The notes beneath the pieces were generated by a model, which worked only from the letters and a program-made list of their open reading frames with translations, searched no databases and was not told where the DNA came from. Shown here piece by piece: positions 8,401 to 12,289 of a stretch of 12,289 nt of DNA. Numbering within the stretch: the first letter of the stretch is position 1; every line of letters begins with the position of its first letter. The DNA lies in assembly GCA_903889845.1 (NCBI GenBank), contig CAISZB010000326.1:1-12289 (forward strand), written 5' to 3'. The DNA comes from an uncultured Verrucomicrobium sp. (GTDB taxonomy: Bacteria; Verrucomicrobiota; Verrucomicrobiia; Methylacidiphilales; GAS474). Position numbers and translations under genes: made by a program.

Positions 8401-11400
8401 AAGGACATTGCGATGACGGTGGACACCCTGTCCGGGGCGAATGCCTTTAATCTTTTCTCGAACACGGCGGGCGGGGGCGGCTCCATCTACCTGACGGGGA
8501 CGACGCTGACGACCAGCGGCGGCGGGATCACGCTGGCGGGCGGCCTCACCGGGGCGACGGCGGCGCTGGGGACGACGACCGGGTATAACGCGACGACCTA
8601 CGGATTCACCGGCGGCGTCGGCATCAATAATAGCACGGTGACGGGGGCGAGCGGGGTGACGCTGACCGGGACGGCCTCCGCGGCGGGAGGGACCACCTAC
8701 GGTGTCTCGATCAGCGGTTCGACGATTTCGAGCCCGGGCGGGGCGATCACGATTTCCGGCACCGGTGCGACCTCGACGTCGGGGAACGCCTATGGCGTCC
8801 TTGTTTCCGGCTCCTCGATCGGGGTGGGGGGGACGGGGACGATCTGGATCTCGGGTTCAGGCGGGACGGCGTCGGCGTTGAGTTCCTACGGGGTCTCTCT
8901 TTCCGGGGCGACGCTGACGACGTACACTGCGCCGATTAATATCGTCGGTGCGGGGGGAGTGGCTACGGGCGGGTCCGGCAATTCCTACGGGATTTTCTCC
9001 TCCGGCACGACGATCGCGGGGAGCGGTTACGGAAGCATCACGCTAAACGGAACGGGAAATGCGGCGGCAGTCGATTCCTTCGGCGTTTACTTCAGTGGAG
9101 GTTCCGTTGCGGGGACCTCCATCGGGATTGTTTCGATCACGGGGATCGGCGGGAGCGGCGTCAATTCCTACGGGGTCTATGGAACGAATGCGAGCGTCAC
9201 TTCGACCGACGCCAATCTCTATCTTTCAGGTACCGGAGGGGTGACCACCACCGGGGATTCCGCCGGGGTGGACTTGGCTTCCGGGGATGCTGTGACGGCG
9301 ACGGGGGCCGGTTCGGTGATTCTTTCCGGAGCGGGCGGGAATGCGGGGATCAGTTCCTACGGCGTCTCGATTTCGGCTTCGACCGTTTCGACGCTCAGCG
9401 GGGATCTCTCCATCTCCGGCACGGCGGGGACGGCGGGAGGCTATGGAAATTCCTTCGGTGTCTCCCTCGGCGGAACGGTTTCCACGACGGGGGGCGGCAC
9501 GATCACGATCATGGGGACGGGCGGCGCGGGGTACGGTTCCTATGGCATCATTGCCCAGTCCGGCACGGTGACGGGTTCGGGAGGATTGATTTCGCTGTCG
9601 GGCTCGGGAACGACGGTCGCCGGGAACGACGGTTCCGTGGGGGTCGATCTGACCGACGCCATTTCCAACACGGGCAACGGGGCGATCGTCATCACGGGAA
9701 CGGCGACGACGGGACACGCTTCCTACGGGGTGATTTTCAATGGCGGCACCAGCCTGCAGACGGGCAACGGTTCCCTCACGGTTTCCGGCACGGCCGGGAC
9801 GGCGACGGTGGGCGACTCTTACGGCATCATCTCTTACTCGGGGGGGGTGACGCTTTCCTCGTCGGGTGGCTCGGTGACGCTCTCCGGTACGGGGGGGCTG
9901 GCCTCCTCGGGGACTTCCTACGGGGTCTACCTCATCCAGGATTCGATTTCGGCGGGCGGGGGGATCACGATCACGGGGACGGCGGACAATGCTTCCGCGC
10001 TGGCCTACGGCGTCTATCTCACCCAGGTGACGGCGACGGCGGCGGAGGTGCTGACGGTGGCGACGACGGGCGGAACGGAGTTGTATGCCGACGGCCCCAC
10101 GACGTTGACCGGCTACTCGGTCTCCCTCACCGCGCCCGACAACTCCGTGGTGACCTCGGCGACGATCGTCCAGACGGGGACCTCCAGACAGGGCGATGTC
10201 TCGATTTCCGGGACGAGTTCCGACATGACCAACGACGGATCGCTTCAGGGGAACGGAACCTTGGCCGCCGAAAACGGATCGGTGACGATTTCGGGTGCCA
10301 ATATCTATTGGACCGGTTCCTTCGACTTCACCTCGTCGGGCACGCACAATGTGACCTTCAACGCCACGGGGGACATCCATCTGGGGACCAATGCGAATAG
10401 CACGATCCTGGGCCTGACCATCGACAACCCGACGGCCTCGACGGCCTCGCTGACCTTCGCCGCGGGCGGGGGGGTCTATGCGAACGGCCTCTACGTGAAC
10501 CAGAACGGCGGGATGGGGATCATCGACCTCGCCTTCACCGCCGCCGGTGGGCCGATCTCGATCGTGAACTCGACACTGGCGGGTGGGGGATCGGTCTCGA
10601 TGATCGCCAACGCGGGCGGGGTGACGATCGCCAACTCGACCATCGCGGCGACGACGGGGCTGACGATCACCGGAACGGCGCTCAATACGGCGGCCTCCTC
10701 CTCGATCGGCGTCTCGATCAGCGGCTCGACCCTTTCGACCTCCGGGGGGGCGATGACGATCTCAGGTGCGGGGGCGTCGTCGGAGCTAAATACGGTCTAT
10801 GGTTCCTATGGGGTCTTGATCGAGAATAGCGCGCTGACGGCGACGGGGACGGCGACGATCGCGATCTCCGGCTCGGCGGGGACGGGAAGCGTGTCCTACG
10901 GGGTTGCCCTTTCCTCGTTTAATTTTTCTTCGACGATCACGGCGGACTCCGGCGGGATCTCGATTACCGGTGTGGGCGGAACGGCGGTGGTTGGGGATTC
11001 TGTCGGGATATCGATCAGCGGCAGCAACGGGGATGGTACTTACACTTCTGCGATCTCGACCTCGGCGGGGTTACTCACCCTCTCCGGCACGGGCGGGGAT
11101 GCGGCGAGCGGGAATTCCTTCGGCATTGCCATGGATACCTATTCGAGCTTGACGGCGACGGGGACGGGAGGGATCGAGGTCGATGGGACCGCAGGAACGG
11201 CAGGCCTCAGCGCGGAGGGCATTTTCTTCACCGGCACCCAGGTGACGACCTCCGCGGGGTCCATCTCCCTGGCGGGAACGGGCGCCGTCGCGATCGGAAC
11301 CTATAACGGCAATGCCGGACGGACGCAGATCACGGCGGGGGGAACGGGGTCGATCACGATCGCGGGGCAAGGAACGATTTCCTCCGACGCCACGACGCTG

Positions 11401-12289
11401 TCCACGAGCGGCGGGAGCATTTCGCTCACGGCCACGGGCAACGACATTGATACGCTGAATACGGTCTGGCAGACTTCGGGGACAGGGTCGATCGCGGCCA
11501 GCGCCGGGGTCATTTCCTTTGCGGGATCGACGGCGATCACGACCTCGGGGAGCATCAGTTTCACGGGGACGGGGCTGGCTTCCTCCGGGGACACCTACGG
11601 CATTCTCTTCAAGCAGTATGGCACGGACAGTAATAACAATCCGCGCCTGGCGACGATCACGACGGTCGATGGGGCGATCACGATTTCCGGCACGGGTGGG
11701 GCGACGACTTCGGGGACGTCCTACGGGATTTACTCCGAGCAGCAGACCTCGATCACGGCGACGGGGACGGGCTCGATCACGATCAACGGCAGCGCGGCGG
11801 CGGGGACCGGCTCGTCCGGCGTCTACCTGGACAGCACCACCCTCACGGCGAACACGGGGGCGATTCATATTTCCGGGACCGGGGCGACGGCCTCGAACGG
11901 GGACTCCAACGGCGTCGTCCTGTACCAGTCGACGGCGACGACCTCGGGGAACATCGTCCTCTCCGGCACGGCGGGATCGGCGACGGACGGTTCCGGCTAC
12001 TCCAACGGCGTTTCCGTGGCGCAGAGCTCCCTCCAGACCACGGGGACGGGAAGTATCTCGATCACCGGTACGGTAGGGGCGGCGGCTTACTCTTACGGTG
12101 TCTATGTGGGGGCCTCGACGCTGACAACGGCGGGCGGAAATATCGCGCTGAGCGGCACGGGCGGGGCGGCGACCGGCAGTTCCGTCGGGGTCTATCTCTA
12201 TCAGGACAATTCCCAGTCGGGCAGCATTAAGGCGGGCGGCTCCGGAGTGACGACGATCACGGGGGCGGGCGGGGGCGGCACTGGCTCTT
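5467..12289 (+). CDS. giant filamentous-haemagglutinin-type adhesin (TPS domain, beta-helical repeats), 3' end outside window
   Basis: The frame is open from ATG 5467 to the window edge: 2274 codons with no stop, so the protein is partial at its C-terminus. Residues 1-38 form a long signal peptide: a basic n-region, a hydrophobic core, then cleavage after ALWA. The TPS/haemagglutination-activity domain follows (about 39-170), with INWQDFSIGLGE, VLNRVVG, IYGTL and the diagnostic NPNG motif in LINPNGVMIG (117-126). Beta-helix sequence continues to GTWLLDP (residues 449-455), a segment typical of large haemagglutinins. The rest is Gly/Ser/Thr/Ala-rich with alternating I/L/V strands and at least 33 SYGV-type repeats. 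I found no cysteine codon. Role: surface-exposed or secreted fibre for adhesion or biofilm, exported by an outer-membrane TpsB partner or by its own C-terminal domain. Neither is in the window. It follows the NlpC/P60 gene but has its own leader. Start supported by the signal peptide and AAGGG upstream. Confidence 0.9.
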   Translation, partial: MKGRKGGHYGQNQRGRLVGIFLMGLFTGFTLTPSALWANPTGAQVVNGTATITTNGNTLNVVNSNGAVINWQDFSIGLGETTNFLQPSSSSAVLNRVVGTNLSAIYGTLSSNGKVFLINPNGVMIGSTGIINTAGFIASTLDVSNAEFLANNGAGTMHFTGASTASVTNLGTINAVGGDVYLIAQHVSNSGTITASEAAGTGGLVGMYATDQLYLTTGTPDGGLVRVGSGSLSTAGGTGINNSGIINAVQADLKATGNLYALAINNSGVIRATGSVTKNGVVHLQAMGGVVQSSGTLAAKNVDGSGGTIKVQSGSGGTTLVNGTIDASASSGTGGSVELTGDDVALYGSGSIDVSGPAGGGVVNIGGSARGTADPTIYNAISTYIGTGTTINANATGDGTGGTVVVWSNDTTRFYGTIMAAGAGNGKGGWVETSGHNLDADGVVDTHGGTWLLDPGILYIADTGTYSLPGGTSVFDFSTSGGVSVISSTSLETALDSNNVTLVSGSDLDIGTALYGGTFMTGITGGHTLTLDAAGNVTIDGSHGGVVWTGNYSLVISTTGSVAISSGQLQTGAGSITINAGAVSSIGGSYSGTNLSFSTTSGGLTVSGVYAETGTVSFSGAGSSTGLLVSGSASIAGAGGVTLTGSGDSASGVTYGISLGSAGTPSVSSSSGNIVISGTAGSSATSYSYGVATTNASIVASSGSVTINGTGGIAASGAISYGVSLSSSSALATGGNVSITGVGGNIATGSSYGISLSGGTVHATGTGSVALTGTAGSVSSGSAYGILTTGAALIQTAGGALSLTGVANGTTGANYGLYLAGGSTIAQTGLGSLTLSGYVSTSGTVGLYANTLTLSNAGGTTTVTGHGGTSGLNVLASSISLGSGAVILNANGSLSLSGNTSFTGSGALTVNQYAGGDIYVGTGSATATDAYVTSASLTTAIGAGFSSITLASSAGNIIVGGVTASSLPSGLTMTFSAGKDIAMTVDTLSGANAFNLFSNTAGGGGSIYLTGTTLTTSGGGITLAGGLTGATAALGTTTGYNATTYGFTGGVGINNSTVTGASGVTLTGTASAAGGTTYGVSISGSTISSPGGAITISGTGATSTSGNAYGVLVSGSSIGVGGTGTIWISGSGGTASALSSYGVSLSGATLTTYTAPINIVGAGGVATGGSGNSYGIFSSGTTIAGSGYGSITLNGTGNAAAVDSFGVYFSGGSVAGTSIGIVSITGIGGSGVNSYGVYGTNASVTSTDANLYLSGTGGVTTTGDSAGVDLASGDAVTATGAGSVILSGAGGNAGISSYGVSISASTVSTLSGDLSISGTAGTAGGYGNSFGVSLGGTVSTTGGGTITIMGTGGAGYGSYGIIAQSGTVTGSGGLISLSGSGTTVAGNDGSVGVDLTDAISNTGNGAIVITGTATTGHASYGVIFNGGTSLQTGNGSLTVSGTAGTATVGDSYGIISYSGGVTLSSSGGSVTLSGTGGLASSGTSYGVYLIQDSISAGGGITITGTADNASALAYGVYLTQVTATAAEVLTVATTGGTELYADGPTTLTGYSVSLTAPDNSVVTSATIVQTGTSRQGDVSISGTSSDMTNDGSLQGNGTLAAENGSVTISGANIYWTGSFDFTSSGTHNVTFNATGDIHLGTNANSTILGLTIDNPTASTASLTFAAGGGVYANGLYVNQNGGMGIIDLAFTAAGGPISIVNSTLAGGGSVSMIANAGGVTIANSTIAATTGLTITGTALNTAASSSIGVSISGSTLSTSGGAMTISGAGASSELNTVYGSYGVLIENSALTATGTATIAISGSAGTGSVSYGVALSSFNFSSTITADSGGISITGVGGTAVVGDSVGISISGSNGDGTYTSAISTSAGLLTLSGTGGDAASGNSFGIAMDTYSSLTATGTGGIEVDGTAGTAGLSAEGIFFTGTQVTTSAGSISLAGTGAVAIGTYNGNAGRTQITAGGTGSITIAGQGTISSDATTLSTSGGSISLTATGNDIDTLNTVWQTSGTGSIAASAGVISFAGSTAITTSGSISFTGTGLASSGDTYGILFKQYGTDSNNNPRLATITTVDGAITISGTGGATTSGTSYGIYSEQQTSITATGTGSITINGSAAAGTGSSGVYLDSTTLTANTGAIHISGTGATASNGDSNGVVLYQSTATTSGNIVLSGTAGSATDGSGYSNGVSVAQSSLQTTGTGSISITGTVGAAAYSYGVYVGASTLTTAGGNIALSGTGGAATGSSVGVYLYQDNSQSGSIKAGGSGVTTITGAGGGGTGS
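7384..7990 (+). repeat. SYGV-type repeat block 1 (six copies)
   Basis: Six copies of a short beta-strand repeat lie within the adhesin. The aromatic codon of each Y-G-[VIL] motif is at 7429, 7531, 7627, 7720, 7816 and 7909, so spacings are 34, 32, 31, 32 and 31 residues. Each unit runs roughly GG.I.ITGTGG, a variable Ala/Ser/Gly stretch, then [STA]YG[VI]xL and a short strand. A decayed seventh copy (VGLYAN) sits near 8000-8017. Copies are similar as protein but not identical as DNA, so they are old or diversified. Confidence 0.85.
8018..8640 (+). other. adhesin linker module 1 between repeat blocks
   Basis: About 208 codons of the adhesin lack the SYGV motif but keep the Gly/Ser/Thr strand pattern. 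The segment includes TSFTGSGALTV (residue 902 is the Phe), GGDIYVGTG, a strand-rich middle, and GVGINNSTVTGASGVTLTG running into block 2. It resembles the later linker at 10021-10690 in the order of these elements, for example GDIYVGTG against GDIHLGTN. It appears to be one copy of a larger module rather than random spacer. Confidence 0.6.
8641..10020 (+). repeat. SYGV-type repeat block 2 (fifteen copies)
   Basis: This is the most regular block. The second residue of the S-[YFVA]-G-[VI] motif is encoded at 8698, 8791, 8887, 8986, 9079, 9169, 9262, 9358, 9454, 9541, 9637, 9724, 9820, 9919 and 10006. The 14 spacings are 29 to 33 residues (87-99 bases) and average about 31. The typical unit is GG.ITISGTGG, then a variable stretch, then SYGV and a short hydrophobic strand. 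The Tyr is replaced by Phe, Ala or Val in some copies, while the Gly is kept in all. Two to three beta-strands per unit fit one or two turns of a right-handed beta-helix. Confidence 0.88.
10021..10690 (+). other. adhesin linker module 2 between repeat blocks
   Basis: About 223 codons of adhesin lack the SYGV motif. The segment contains NIYWTGSFDFTSSG (Trp at residue 1615), GDIHLGTNANST, and GVTIANSTIAATTGLTITG leading straight into GVSISGSTLSTSGG at the start of block 3. The same order and near-identical closing sequence occur at the end of linker 1, where GVSISGSTISSPGG starts block 2. This suggests both linkers derive from one ancestral module. Confidence 0.6.
10691..12289 (+). repeat. SYGV-type repeat block 3 (at least twelve copies, continues past window)
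   Basis: The second residue of the motif lies at 10705, 10807, 10897, 11002, 11119, 11596, 11722, 11815, 11908, 12004, 12094 and 12184. Spacing is looser than in block 2 (30 to 42 residues). One unit is widened by a small insert with NNNPRL near 11637-11650. Between 11125 and 11590 the motif is decayed (for example SAEGIFF near 11206), although the strand pattern persists. Tyr is often replaced by Asn, Ser or Val towards the end. The block runs off the right edge. Confidence 0.82.

Noticed and set aside
6753..8450. 565-codon plus-strand frame overlapping the adhesin in another phase
   Set aside because: It is Arg/Gly/His/Asp-rich without domain features, and explained by the repetitive GC-rich codons of the adhesin frame.
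7384..10020. CRISPR-like periodic array, given near-regular 87-102 base spacing
   Set aside because: The periodicity is at the protein level, in frame, with variable DNA. There are no identical direct repeats with unique spacers.
9226..10380. 384-codon minus-strand frame within the adhesin repeats
   Set aside because: It is Arg/Gly-rich low-complexity sequence arising from the complement of Gly/Thr/Ser codons. There is no start context or recognisable domain.

Overview
The window is GC-rich (well over 60% by eye) and dense with envelope genes. A polyprenyl-phosphate sugar transferase, an O-antigen-ligase-type membrane protein, a LysM plus NlpC/P60 cell-wall hydrolase and a giant haemagglutinin-type adhesin point to a diderm (Gram-negative) bacterium that makes surface polysaccharide and very large exoproteins. 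Several starts lack a clear Shine-Dalgarno sequence, and one looks leaderless. This would fit a Verrucomicrobiota/PVC-type genome, but that placement is an impression. No marker gene in the window fixes the taxon.

Layout. Positions 1-105 are a short flank with no certain gene. Positions 106-1533 (minus) encode a membrane sugar-phosphate transferase that would start a polysaccharide repeat unit on a lipid carrier. A 217-base divergent region carrying three TGGCCAA repeats and a long T tract separates it from 1751-4123 (plus), a 790-residue O-antigen ligase/polymerase-like protein with a soluble C-terminal extension. A hairpin with an overlapping promoter (4139-4188) leads into 4200-5279 (plus), a secreted LysM-NlpC/P60 peptidase. 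This gene ends in a likely terminator. A 150-base leader follows, and then a single reading frame runs from 5467 off the right edge. It encodes at least 2274 codons of a secreted adhesin with an N-terminal TPS (filamentous-haemagglutinin) domain.

The genes make sense together as a surface or biofilm module. The first two would build and polymerise or ligate exopolysaccharide or O-antigen, the third trims peptidoglycan, and the fourth is an exported fibre. The adhesin passenger is the most interesting part. It contains at least 33 copies of a roughly 31-residue S-Y-G-V/I repeat in three blocks. The blocks are separated by longer linkers that resemble each other, which gives a two-level repeat architecture. 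Serine and threonine codon choice changes sharply at the junction between the secretion domain and the passenger. The C-terminus and the secretion partner lie outside the window. I saw no RNA genes, CRISPR arrays, transposases or insertion sequences.
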